DNA from: an uncultured Prevotellaceae bacterium
Lineage (GTDB): Bacteria > Bacteroidota > Bacteroidia > Bacteroidales > Bacteroidaceae
Length of the DNA stretch: 64,000 bases
Direction: 5' to 3'
Assembly (NCBI GenBank): GCA_900316685.1
Contig: ONDS01000003.1
Coordinates: forward strand, 96,395-160,394
Of the stretch, positions 49,921 to 58,478 are shown piece by piece (the first letter of the stretch is position 1; each line of letters starts with the position of its first letter). The position numbers and the translations under genes are program-made. The notes below the pieces were generated by a model that saw nothing but the letters and a program-made list of their open reading frames with translations, was not told where the DNA came from and ran no database searches.

Positions 49921-51624
49921 ATGAAAAAACACCTTTTCTCAATAACCCTGCTTCTATTCGTGGTTGCCACCGGCCTTCATGCCCAGGAAACGAAATTGCC
50001 CACCACGCCCGATTTCACCAACGCGATGGAAGCACTCCAACAAGGCGACATCTTCACCAGCGACTCGCTGCTCAACGAAGAAGTGGGCAAGTACCCCAAG
50101 AACGGATATGCCTGGCTCTACCGCGGCATCCTCTATACCCGCCTGCAAGCCGATACCGCCCTGGTTTTCTTAGACCAAGCCGTGCGTCACATACCCAAGA
50201 AAGACAACGAGAACCTTGCCACGGCGCACTATTGGCGGGGCATTGCCAAATGGAAGTTCAACGACGACTTCACCGGCATGATGGACGAGATGAACACCGC
50301 CAAGCGCACCAATCCCAATACCGCCGAACCCTACCTTGCCGTAGGCACCGTATTGCAGCAGCGAGGCGATTACGGCGGTGCCGAGCAGGAATTTCGGCAA
50401 GCCCTGACCAAGGGCGATGTGAAGAAGTCGGACACCTACCAGTTCCTCGGCCGCAACAAGGCTGCACAAGATGACTACTCCACCGCCATCAAGTATTACA
50501 ACCAAGCACTGGAGTTCGACCGCAACGACGAGTCCATCTACATCGACCGTTCACAGGCCTATATAGCCACCCATCAGGAACAGCAAGGGATAGAGGATGC
50601 CATGATAGCCTTCGACCTTGAGCATAGCCGCTCCGCCTTCAACTACCTGATAACCTTGGGCGACAGCACGCAATTACGCGACCAGGTGGTCGCACGTCTG
50701 AAAGAGCAGACGCGCAAGGTAGGCGACCCCACCCTTTACCTCTTCGCCATCAGCACCATCTATTCAAATGCCGACAATGCGCCGGAGAGCCTTCGATACC
50801 TACTGCGGGCCTCGAAGAGCAACGACGAGCCTCTCTATGAACAAATAGCTGAAAGATTGGCAGGATATGCGCTCTATGAACAGGCCGCCGACTACTTCCG
50901 TCGTGCGTTGGGTGCCACACCCATAGACAGTCTGGACGACTCGCAGGAAAGCCTTTACAATAAATACGTGGGATATACCTTTGAAAGCGGCAAAACGCAG
51001 GAAGCCATCGCATTGCATGAGAAGATCAAGCCCGAAAAGGACTCCGACGATTACGAGGGATGGTTGGGCAATCTGATGTGGTTCAAATACTATGCCGGCG
51101 ACTATGCCGGCGCCCTCGAAACCATGGCCATGCTCCCAGAGGAGCTAAAGGAAGGTGCGGACAATGCGTTGTTCCAAGGGAAAATCTACCGCGAGAACGG
51201 GATGACGGACAAGGCACGTGAATGTTTTACACGATGCACCACCGACGAGGTGATAGAAGAAAACCCGTCGGATGCGGAAGTCGCTTTCGCCTTGTTAGGC
51301 AACACAGCCAAAACACGAGAACTGTTTGAGAAACGGCAGGCCGACGACCCCGACGACATCAGTGAGTTCTCTGCGGCCTGCCTGATGGCCCTTATCGACG
51401 ACAAGCCCATGGCGGTAAGCTATCTCAGGCAGCTGTTTGAGAATGGTTTCCGCAACTTCTTCAAGGTGGAGCGCGACGAAGACCTCCGCTCGCTGAAGGG
51501 TTATGGCGACTATGAGGCGATGCTGAAGGAATACAAGGCCAAGTTCGAGGTGGAACGCAAGGCACTTTTGGATGTGCTGGAGGAAGAGACCCGTGAAGAG
51601 CCCATCCCATTAGTGGGAGAATAG
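49921..51624 (+). CDS. Exported tetratricopeptide-repeat protein
   Basis: The 567-residue protein has a signal peptide (MKKHLFSITLLLFVVATGLHAQ) followed by TPR helices through most of its length. Clear repeats are YAWLYRGILYTRLQADTALV, PYLAVGTVLQQRGDYGGAEQ, DYSTAIKYYNQALEFDRNDE and YEQAADYFRRALG. It ends with a helical segment (GDYEAMLKEYKAKFEVERKA) of the kind seen at the end of TPR-containing periplasmic proteins. TPR domains serve as protein-protein scaffolds; the partner is unknown. It is a single gene, and the region after it holds heptamer arrays. Confidence 0.8.
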   Translation: MKKHLFSITLLLFVVATGLHAQETKLPTTPDFTNAMEALQQGDIFTSDSLLNEEVGKYPKNGYAWLYRGILYTRLQADTALVFLDQAVRHIPKKDNENLATAHYWRGIAKWKFNDDFTGMMDEMNTAKRTNPNTAEPYLAVGTVLQQRGDYGGAEQEFRQALTKGDVKKSDTYQFLGRNKAAQDDYSTAIKYYNQALEFDRNDESIYIDRSQAYIATHQEQQGIEDAMIAFDLEHSRSAFNYLITLGDSTQLRDQVVARLKEQTRKVGDPTLYLFAISTIYSNADNAPESLRYLLRASKSNDEPLYEQIAERLAGYALYEQAADYFRRALGATPIDSLDDSQESLYNKYVGYTFESGKTQEAIALHEKIKPEKDSDDYEGWLGNLMWFKYYAGDYAGALETMAMLPEELKEGADNALFQGKIYRENGMTDKARECFTRCTTDEVIEENPSDAEVAFALLGNTAKTRELFEKRQADDPDDISEFSAACLMALIDDKPMAVSYLRQLFENGFRNFFKVERDEDLRSLKGYGDYEAMLKEYKAKFEVERKALLDVLEEETREEPIPLVGE

Positions 51625-51630
51625 GGAGCC

Positions 51631-51665
51631 TGAGCAAGGAGCAAGGGGCAAGGAGCAAGGGGCAA
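51631..51665 (+). repeat. Heptamer array, GGRGCAA family (5 units)
   Basis: Units TGAGCAA, GGAGCAA, GGGGCAA, GGAGCAA, GGGGCAA follow the TPR stop codon, strictly alternating A and G at one position. The same family is at 12345-12358. Confidence 0.8.
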
Positions 51666-51678
51666 GAGATTTGCTTGG

Positions 51679-51839
51679 ACGCTCAACACTCAACACTAAA
51701 CGCTCAACACTAAACGCTCAACACTCAACGCTCAACACTCAACACTCAACGCTCAACACTCAACACTCAACACTCAACACTCAACACTCAACGCTCAACA
51801 CTAAACATTCAACACTAAACACTCAACGCTCAACACTCA
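51679..51839 (+). repeat. Heptamer tandem array, ACACTMA family (23 units)
   Basis: Twenty-three uninterrupted units drawn mainly from ACACTCA, ACGCTCA and ACACTAA, with one ACATTCA. This is the longest array in the window. The open frame encoding STLNTQH repeats is only the array read in triplets (21 bases = 3 units = 7 codons). Confidence 0.9.
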
Positions 51840-51932
51840 ACAAGAAATACTCTCAACCTCGGGTTTTGTACTTAAACCCCCACCCTTGATACCATAAGGC
51901 AAGAATTATTTGGAAACGGATGATTCTTGCCT

Positions 51933-51940
51933 TAACTTTG
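51933..51940 (+). promoter_or_regulatory. -7 box of the first tandem exported-protein gene
   Basis: TAACTTTG with a leader of about 45 bases. Confidence 0.65.
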
Positions 51941-51990
51941 CAATCAGAAAACAACAAATAACATTTATAAACCATTTAAACCTAAAGACA

Positions 51991-52659
51991 ATGAAAAAGT
52001 TTTTTATGATTGCAGCCATGGGCCTGATGGCCTTCACCGCCAACGCTCAGAACGCTATGGACGACAAGGGAAAGACCACAGGACAGCCCAGCGATGGCAT
52101 CGCACAGGTGCAACTGGCCAACCAACTGGCTCAGTACGGTTATGACAACAGCAGCGCCTCTGCCCTGATTGAGGCCGCCGCCATCCTCGTCGAGGTGGGT
52201 GGACAAGACCTGCAAGCCGAATATACCCGTGGCGATGGTGCCGACATCACCGGTGAGCGCACCGCCGTCACTCCAGCACAGCTCATCGCCGACGCCAAAC
52301 GTTTCGCCGAGGGCGACAAGACCCTCTTAGCCATGGCCGACAAAGTGAAACTCAACGGCACGAGCCGTGGCGCCGTGGGTGGGCCGAAGCGCAGCAGCAC
52401 CTATGTGCTGGCCAACAGCACCGACGTGTTCACCATCCGCTTCCGTGGCGACGAACTCGCTGAGATCTTCGTCAGCGGCGACGGCGACACCGACCTCGAC
52501 CTCTACGTCTACGACGAGAACAACAACCTCATCGAGAGCGACGTGGACTATACCGACCAGTGCTACGTGAGCTGGACTCCCGCATGGACCGGCCCCTTCA
52601 AGGTGAAAGTGGTGAACCGCGGACGCGTTCGCAACTACTACACCATCTGGACCAACTAA
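51991..52659 (+). CDS. Exported protein with PPC-like domain, copy 1
   Basis: The 222-residue protein has a signal peptide (MKKFFMIAAMGLMAFTANAQ). The mature part starts with a helical region (IAQVQLANQLAQYGYDNSSA, QDLQAEYTRG, LIADAKRFAEGDKTLLAMAD). It ends in an all-beta domain, VFTIRFRGDELAEIFVSGDG, DTDLDLYVYDENNNLIESDV and GPFKVKVVNRGRVRNYYTIW, which resembles the bacterial pre-peptidase C-terminal (PPC) fold. No protease domain is present. The frame upstream of ATG 51991 crosses the promoter. The neighbour at 52860 is nearly identical. Function is unknown. Confidence 0.82.
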   Translation: MKKFFMIAAMGLMAFTANAQNAMDDKGKTTGQPSDGIAQVQLANQLAQYGYDNSSASALIEAAAILVEVGGQDLQAEYTRGDGADITGERTAVTPAQLIADAKRFAEGDKTLLAMADKVKLNGTSRGAVGGPKRSSTYVLANSTDVFTIRFRGDELAEIFVSGDGDTDLDLYVYDENNNLIESDVDYTDQCYVSWTPAWTGPFKVKVVNRGRVRNYYTIWTN

Positions 52660-52682
52660 TCCAAGAAGAGCGATTCGAATTC

Positions 52683-52713
52683 ATCCCCATCAAAAAAAGA
52701 TGGGGATTTTTTA
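52683..52713 (+). terminator. Terminator of the first tandem gene
   Basis: ATCCCCATC pairs with GATGGGGAT across a run of A and is followed by TTTTTT. The same stem follows the second copy. Confidence 0.85.
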
Positions 52714-52783
52714 ATGTTATCACTTAAACGTGGTATTTCATAAAAAAAATTGATTTTTTTATACAACAATAGAAAAATTATTG

Positions 52784-52791
52784 TATATTTG
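52784..52791 (+). promoter_or_regulatory. -7 box of the second tandem exported-protein gene
   Basis: TATATTTG in a strongly AT-rich region that differs from the upstream region of copy 1. The leader is about 65 bases. Confidence 0.6.
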
Positions 52792-52859
52792 CATTGTCAA
52801 AAAGCGAAAAAACCATCAAATCTCATTATTTACTAACATTTTACCAAAACTATTACAAA

Positions 52860-53528
52860 ATGAAAAAACTGTTTATGATTGCAGTGATGGGCTTGATGGC
52901 CTTCTCTGCATCCGCTCAGAACGCGATGGACGACAAAGGTAAGACTTCCGGTCAGCCCAGTGATGGCATCGCACAGGTGCAATTGGCCAACCAGTTGGCT
53001 CAGTACGGTTATGACAACAGCAGCGCCTCTGCCCTGATCGAGGCCGCCGCCATCCTCGTTGAGGTAGGTGGACAAGACCTGCAAGCCGAATACACCCGTG
53101 GTGAGGGTGCCGACGTTGCCGGTGAGCGCGTAGCCGTCACTCCCACCCAGCTCATCGCCGATGCCAAGCGTTTCGCTGAGGGCGACAAGACCCTCCTGGC
53201 CATGGCCGACAAGGTGAAGCTCAACGGCACGAGCCGTGGCGCCGTAGGTGGTCCGAAGCGCAGCAGCACCTATGTGCTGGCCAACAGCACCGACGTGTTC
53301 ACCATCCGCTTCCGTGGCGACCAGCTTGCTGAGGTATTCGTCAGCGGCGACGGCGACACCGACCTCGACCTCTACGTCTACGACGAGAACAACAACCTCA
53401 TCGAGAGCGACGTGGACTACACCGACCAGTGCTATGTGAGCTGGACTCCCGCTTGGACCGGCCCCTTCAAGGTGAAGGTCGTGAACCGCGGACGCGTTCG
53501 CAACTACTACACCATCTGGACCAACTAA
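52860..53528 (+). CDS. Exported protein with PPC-like domain, copy 2
   Basis: This 222-residue paralog differs from copy 1 at about 12 positions: four in the signal peptide (MKKLFMIAVMGLMAFSASAQ) and eight in the mature protein, mainly within EYTRGEGADVAGERVAVTPT and at DQLAEVF. The last 110 residues are almost identical in DNA as well. It keeps its own promoter and the same terminator stem. The pair is a recent tandem duplication or is being homogenised by gene conversion. Function is unknown. Confidence 0.82.
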   Translation: MKKLFMIAVMGLMAFSASAQNAMDDKGKTSGQPSDGIAQVQLANQLAQYGYDNSSASALIEAAAILVEVGGQDLQAEYTRGEGADVAGERVAVTPTQLIADAKRFAEGDKTLLAMADKVKLNGTSRGAVGGPKRSSTYVLANSTDVFTIRFRGDQLAEVFVSGDGDTDLDLYVYDENNNLIESDVDYTDQCYVSWTPAWTGPFKVKVVNRGRVRNYYTIWTN

Positions 53529-53551
53529 TCCAGGAAGAGTAATTCGAATTC

Positions 53552-53580
53552 ATCCCCATCGAGAGATGGGGATTTTTTTG
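53552..53580 (+). terminator. Terminator of the second tandem gene
   Basis: ATCCCCATC pairs with GATGGGGAT over GAGA and is followed by TTTTTTT. Confidence 0.85.
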
Positions 53581-54075
53581 TTGCCTCACGCTCGACACGA
53601 CTTCAGATTTCAAACAAAGGAACAGGATGACATGTTGTTGTGCATTAGAGTTTTTCTACAACGAATACACGGGCGAGACAAGCACGCCCCTACAACGAAG
53701 GATAACGCGGGTTGGAAGGATAGGTTATGAAACAACGCGAAACAGCATGAAACAACGCGAAGCTGCATGAAACAACGAGTTACACGTATTACATCTTTCT
53801 TCATTTCTGGATAATTATTCTATCTTTCCCAACAACGAATTTCGCGAATTTCGCGAATTGGAAGAATACAACAAGGAACAACGAATAAGACGAATTTCGC
53901 GAATTGGAAGAATACAACAAGGAGGGTTTCCGCAGTTTCTGCGAGACCTTTCCAAAGTGTGGAGGGCATAGATAAACTAAGCCCCTACGCGCCACACTCT
54001 ATGTCGTCCACGCGTAGGGGCTTACTTTATGCCTGCCCTCCTGAGAGGGAAAAGGATACCGTCACTGATGTGATC
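53581..54075. repeat. Gene-free interval with short repeats and a long inverted repeat
   Basis: No gene is supported here. The interval holds a 20-base tandem repeat (TGAAACAACGCGAARCWGCA type, 53728-53779), two exact 33-base direct copies (53845-53877 and 53891-53923), and a long imperfect inverted repeat (53961-54041). Confidence 0.75.
53961..54041. repeat. Long imperfect inverted repeat
   Basis: Arms of 31 bases (53961-53991 and 54011-54041) match at 27 positions and end inwards in a perfect 14-bp stem (TAAGCCCCTACGCG). The loop is 19 bases. It lies 40 bases beyond the caspase-like gene's stop codon and may end that transcript, though it lacks a long T run. A small non-autonomous mobile element is the alternative. 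Confidence 0.6.
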
Positions 54076-54081
54076 TTGCCT

Positions 54082-54963
54082 TTAGAAACTCGTCTCGATG
54101 ACCATGTGCTGGCTGTCGTTCCAGTGACCTGGCTGTTGCGACGACTCCACCACATCGCGCTCAAACTGCTTGCCATCGCGCCCCAGTGGGTTTTTCTTGA
54201 TGGCCTGGAGCACATTGTAGGTGATGGAACCATATTCCACACCATCGATGTTCAGCTCGGTGTTACGCTCCCGCGCCTTGCACGCCTCGAGGAAGAGAAT
54301 GGGCGCCTGGTCCACAGCCTGGGTGACATTGAAATGTTTGGTATCCTCGAAGGGAGGACGGAACCGTTTGCCCGTGGCGGTGAAACCATCGCTGGTGCCA
54401 CGCACTGTGGCGAAATCCAGGTCGCGCGACATGGTGCCCGAGTGGCAGGCATCGAAAGCCACGTAGACAGCACCCGACGGGCCTACATTGGTACGCAATC
54501 GTTCGAAGAAGGTGTTGAGGTCGTCGTCGAGGATATGCTTGTCGCCCACATACACCCCCGCACGGTATTGCGACCCCGCATCGATGGGAATGAGCGCCTC
54601 GTCCCATCCGTCCGCCTCGTCGAGGGCGTTGCCGTTGAGACCATCCTCCACAGGTTGTCCGTGACAGGAGAAGTGCATATAAACCACATCGCCTTTCTTC
54701 GTATCTTTGGCAAACCGTTCCATCGCGGCGAGGATATTGTCGTGAGTGGCATCGTCGTTCACCAACGAAGTGACCTTGAATCCTTGTTTTTCCAGTTCAG
54801 GTTGGAGCAGGTATACATCTTCCGCCCCATGAATCTCATCCCAACCCGTGACGCTGGTGTCGTAGTTGGAGATGCCCACCATGAAGGCCCTTTTCCTTTG
54901 AGCGTTTCCGGTAAGCGGCATGGCCAGGGCCAATGCCAGCAGAGCGATGAAAGTCTTTCTCAT
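54082..54963 (-). CDS. Exported caspase-fold (C14) peptidase
   Basis: The 293-residue protein has a signal peptide (MRKTFIALLALALAMPLTGNAQ) and one peptidase C14 domain. The catalytic His is H101 in YMHFSCHGQ and the Cys is C173 in VAFDACHSGT; an opening block, RAFMVGISNYD, is typical of metacaspases. Such enzymes cleave after Arg or Lys and are usually cytoplasmic in other bacteria, so the signal peptide places this one in the periplasm or outside. No fused adaptor domain is present. The promoter is at 55033-55040. It is divergent from the polysaccharide operon. Confidence 0.88.
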   Translation of the reverse strand: MRKTFIALLALALAMPLTGNAQRKRAFMVGISNYDTSVTGWDEIHGAEDVYLLQPELEKQGFKVTSLVNDDATHDNILAAMERFAKDTKKGDVVYMHFSCHGQPVEDGLNGNALDEADGWDEALIPIDAGSQYRAGVYVGDKHILDDDLNTFFERLRTNVGPSGAVYVAFDACHSGTMSRDLDFATVRGTSDGFTATGKRFRPPFEDTKHFNVTQAVDQAPILFLEACKARERNTELNIDGVEYGSITYNVLQAIKKNPLGRDGKQFERDVVESSQQPGHWNDSQHMVIETSF

Positions 54964-55032
54964 AACGTGTTGATTTTTCTGGTTGTTAATGAATGGAATT
55001 AAGAAGAGTGCTTTTTACTCCCTTATATATTG

Positions 55033-55040
55033 CAAAGATA
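55033..55040 (-). promoter_or_regulatory. -7 box of the caspase-like gene
   Basis: TATCTTTG on the minus strand with a leader of about 65 bases. Confidence 0.6.
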
Positions 55041-55161
55041 AGCATTATTTTGATATAACCCATTTTTTTAACCATTTTTTGGATGAAGTATGGTCTTAAA
55101 ATGATGAAAAAGCAGAAAGGAGGCAAAAAAAACACCTTTCGGCAATAATTTAGCCTTTTTT

Positions 55162-55836
55162 GTGTTATATATAAAAATATATAAGGAATTGAAAAGAGTC
55201 AGAAAGGACACCCCGGGCAGTCTTGGCTACAGCCACGACGCGATGGGTCGTGTCCAGCGTGGAGTCAAACGGTCGGTGGATATCATCGTTTCGTCGCTGG
55301 GTCTGCTGTTGCTCTCACCCGTGTTCTTGACCATTGCTGTGATGCTGAAGATCCAGAAAAACGGCTCTGTGTTTTTCTCACAGGAACGTATCGGCTATCG
55401 TGGCCGTCCGTTTCGGATATACAAGTTTCGCACGATGAGCAGCGTGGTGGAAGATGAGGGTCCACGCCTCATCAGCAAGAGCGACGACACCCATTCGACG
55501 AAGACCGAGCGTTTCCTGCGCGAGCATCATCTCGATGAGTTGCCCCAGCTTTGGAACGTGCTCAAGGGCGACATGTCGCTTGTGGGTCCACGTCCTGAGC
55601 GTAAGTATTTCATCGACAAGATTATGGCCCACACGCAGGACTATGAGTTGATATACCAGATGCGCCCCGGCCTGACCAGCGAGGCCACGCTCTACAACGG
55701 CTACACCGACACCATGGAGAAGATGCTCAAGCGCCTTGACATGGACATCCGCTACTTGGAGCATCGTTCGTTGTGGATGGATATGAAGATTATCTTCCAC
55801 ACCGTGTGCAGTATCATCAGCGGCAAGAAATTCTGA
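55162..55836 (+). CDS. Initiating sugar transferase (polyprenyl-phosphate hexose-1-phosphate transferase)
   Basis: The frame from GTG 55162 gives 224 residues. ATG 55243 (MGRVQRGVKRSVDII) fits the family's usual short N-terminus better and may be the real start. One membrane segment (LGLLLLSPVFLTIAVML) precedes the catalytic block FFSQERIGYRGRPFRIYKFR, then HLDELPQLWNVLKGDMSLVG and PRPE, diagnostic of the WbaP/WcaJ C-terminal domain. It moves a sugar-1-phosphate from UDP-sugar to undecaprenyl phosphate, starting a repeat unit. It leads a run of polysaccharide genes and is one base from the export-protein ATG. Confidence 0.9.
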   Translation: MLYIKIYKELKRVRKDTPGSLGYSHDAMGRVQRGVKRSVDIIVSSLGLLLLSPVFLTIAVMLKIQKNGSVFFSQERIGYRGRPFRIYKFRTMSSVVEDEGPRLISKSDDTHSTKTERFLREHHLDELPQLWNVLKGDMSLVGPRPERKYFIDKIMAHTQDYELIYQMRPGLTSEATLYNGYTDTMEKMLKRLDMDIRYLEHRSLWMDMKIIFHTVCSIISGKKF

Positions 55837-55837
55837 T

Positions 55838-58468
55838 ATGAACATGAAAAAATCCATCATACTCCTTTTGGTCATGATGCTGCTACCGGCGAGCATCATG
55901 GCACAGTCGTCGATGACCGACGACCAGGTGTTCAAGTACGTGATCAAGGAACACCAAAACGGCACCTCACAGAGCCAGATTGTTACGCAGCTGATGCAGC
56001 GCGGAGTGGATATCACCCAGATTCGGCGTGTGAGGAAGAAGTTTGAGCGTATGTCGAAAGACCAGGCCTTAGGTGTGCTGTCGAACGACACTCAGCGCGA
56101 CCAGACCGACAGCCGTCAGCGCATGAACAATGGCGAGGCGCGCATCGGCGACCAGCGTTACGACAATTTCCGTGACGACACCCGACGTGGCGACGACCGT
56201 TCCACCTACCGTGTGAGGGAAGGAGTGCCCAGCACCCGCACCTACGACGAGGAGGACGACGAATGGATGGAGTTCCGCGACGAGCTGGATGAGTTCCTGC
56301 CCGCCGACACCGCCACCATGTATCTCAACCTGCTGGCCAAGATGGAGAAAGACAAGAAGAAAGTGTTCGGACGCGACATCTTCAACAAGCGCAACCTCTC
56401 CTTCGAGCCGAGCATGAGCATAGCCACCCCCGCCAACTATAGGCTGGGTCCGGGCGACGCCGTATTCATCGACATCTACGGAGCCTCGCAGAAAACCATC
56501 GAGGGCACCGTATCGCCCGACGGCACCGTGACCATCGAAGGTTACGGTCCCGTACACGTGAGCGGACTGACCGTGGAGCAAGCCAACGCCCAACTGCGCT
56601 CGCAATTAGGCAAACGCTACCAGAGTTCGCAGATACGGCTCACCGTAGGCCAGACCCGCACCATCATGGTCAACGTGTTCGGCGAGGTGAAAGCACCGGG
56701 CACCTACACACTGAGTGCCTTCGCCTCGGTGTTCCACGCACTCTATATGGCCGGCGGCCCGAGCGACCTGGGTACGCTGCGCAACATCAAGGTATATCGC
56801 AACAACCAGTTGGTGACCACCGTCGACGTCTACGACTATATCCTCAACGGCCAGCTGAGCGGCAACGTGCGCTTGGCCGACAACGACGTGATCATGGTTG
56901 GCACCTACGACTGTTTGGTCAATATCACCGGCAAGGTGAAACGCCCCATGTACTACGAGATGCGTAAGAACGAAAGCCTCTCTACCCTGCTCAAATACGC
57001 CGGCGGCTTCACCGGCGACGCCTATAAGTCGAGCGTCCGCGTGGTGAGGAAGACAGGGCGTCAGTTCTCCGTCTACAATGTGGGTGAGTTCGACATGGGC
57101 ACCTTCAACATGAACGACGAGGACTCGGTGAGTGTCGACAGCATCATCCAGCGTTTCGAGAACATGGTGGAAATCAAGGGAGCCGTGTTCCGCCCGGGCA
57201 TGTACCAAGTGGGCGGCGACATCACCAGCGTGCACTCGCTCATCCAGAACAGCGAGGGACTGACCGAAGACGCTTTCACCGACCATGCCGTGATGCACCG
57301 CATGAGGCCCGACCGCACCTTGGAGGTGATACCCATCGATGTGCAGGGCATCCTCGACGGACGCGTGGCCGACTTCCCACTGAAGCCCAACGACGTGCTC
57401 TTCATCCCCACCAAGCAAGACCTGCAGGAGGAGCAGACCCTCACCATCCATGGCGAGGTACACTACCCCGGCATCTATCGATACGCCCACAACGAGACCA
57501 TCGAGGACTTCATCCTCCAGGCCGGCGGCCTGAAAGACGGAGCCTCGACCGCCAAGGTCGACGTGTCGCGCCGCATCATCAACCCCAGCGCCACACAGAG
57601 CGACAGCATCATGGCCCACACCTACAGCTTCGCACTGAAAGACGGTTTCGTGATCGACGGTGAGGCAGGCTTCACCCTCCAGCCCTACGACGAGGTGTAT
57701 GTGCGCAAGAGCCCCGGCTCTCACAAGCAGCAGAACATCACCATCGACGGTGAGGTAATGTTTGCCGGCACCTACACCATCGACAAGAAGACGATGCGCC
57801 TGAGCGACGCCATCAAGGCCGCCGGCGGTGTGAACGACATGGCCTATGTGCGCGGTGCCCGACTGGAGCGCCGCACCAACGAGACCGAACGTCTGCGCAT
57901 GGAAGCCATCCAGAAGAAGGAGCGTGAGCAGTTCGAGACCAACATGCTCGAATCGATGATGAAGAGCGGCAATGCCGCCGCCATCCAGCAGATGCAGGGA
58001 CAGCAGACGGGCAACAACACGCAGCAGATACGCAAGTACGATGTGCCCGCCACCTATCCCGTGGGTATCGAGCTGGACAAGGCCCTGGCCAATCCCGGCG
58101 GGCGCGAAGACGTGGTGCTGCGCGAAGGCGACCGTATCATCGTGCCACGCTACGATGCCACGGTGAAGATCAACGGCGAGGTGATGTATCCCAACACAGT
58201 AGCCTACCGCAAGGGCAAGAGCGTGAGTTGGTATATCGACCAAGCCGGCGGTTTCTCCAACAAAGGCAAGAAGAGTCAGACATACATTATATATATGAAC
58301 GGCACCGTGGCCAAGGCCGGCCACAATGCCAAGCCCGAGCCAGGCTGCGAGATCGTGGTGCCCGCCAAGCCGCTGAACAAGATGACCATGACCGAGACGC
58401 TGAGCATCGCCACGGGCATTGGCTCCTTGGCCGCCATCATCGCCACCCTGGCCAGTCTGCTGAAGTAA
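55838..58468 (+). CDS. Multi-SLBB polysaccharide export protein
   Basis: The 876-residue protein has a signal peptide (MKKSIILLLVMMLLPASIMA), a helical and charged spacer to about 190, then the polysaccharide-export domain (YRLGPGDAVFIDIYGASQKT, SPDGTVTIEGYGPV). About six SLBB repeats follow (VFGEVKAPGTY, ITGKVKRPMYY, IKGAVFRPGMY, IHGEVHYPGIY, IDGEVMFAGTY, INGEVMYPN). The C-terminus is a membrane helix (LSIATGIGSLAAIIATLASL). It should form the outer-membrane channel for the polysaccharide. It is far longer than Wza (about 380 residues), as is common in Bacteroidota. No lipobox is seen. Confidence 0.92.
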   Translation: MNMKKSIILLLVMMLLPASIMAQSSMTDDQVFKYVIKEHQNGTSQSQIVTQLMQRGVDITQIRRVRKKFERMSKDQALGVLSNDTQRDQTDSRQRMNNGEARIGDQRYDNFRDDTRRGDDRSTYRVREGVPSTRTYDEEDDEWMEFRDELDEFLPADTATMYLNLLAKMEKDKKKVFGRDIFNKRNLSFEPSMSIATPANYRLGPGDAVFIDIYGASQKTIEGTVSPDGTVTIEGYGPVHVSGLTVEQANAQLRSQLGKRYQSSQIRLTVGQTRTIMVNVFGEVKAPGTYTLSAFASVFHALYMAGGPSDLGTLRNIKVYRNNQLVTTVDVYDYILNGQLSGNVRLADNDVIMVGTYDCLVNITGKVKRPMYYEMRKNESLSTLLKYAGGFTGDAYKSSVRVVRKTGRQFSVYNVGEFDMGTFNMNDEDSVSVDSIIQRFENMVEIKGAVFRPGMYQVGGDITSVHSLIQNSEGLTEDAFTDHAVMHRMRPDRTLEVIPIDVQGILDGRVADFPLKPNDVLFIPTKQDLQEEQTLTIHGEVHYPGIYRYAHNETIEDFILQAGGLKDGASTAKVDVSRRIINPSATQSDSIMAHTYSFALKDGFVIDGEAGFTLQPYDEVYVRKSPGSHKQQNITIDGEVMFAGTYTIDKKTMRLSDAIKAAGGVNDMAYVRGARLERRTNETERLRMEAIQKKEREQFETNMLESMMKSGNAAAIQQMQGQQTGNNTQQIRKYDVPATYPVGIELDKALANPGGREDVVLREGDRIIVPRYDATVKINGEVMYPNTVAYRKGKSVSWYIDQAGGFSNKGKKSQTYIIYMNGTVAKAGHNAKPEPGCEIVVPAKPLNKMTMTETLSIATGIGSLAAIIATLASLLK

Positions 58469-58478
58469 ACCGTAGCGT

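Noticed and set aside
51671-51889. Open frame encoding repeated STLNTQH
   Set aside because: It only reads the 7-bp array in triplets; no start context and no sequence beyond the repeat.
53610-53995. Two short minus-strand frames (63-64 codons)
   Set aside because: They fall in the repeat-rich interval, lack start context and have Cys/Phe/Ser-rich composition unlike neighbouring genes.
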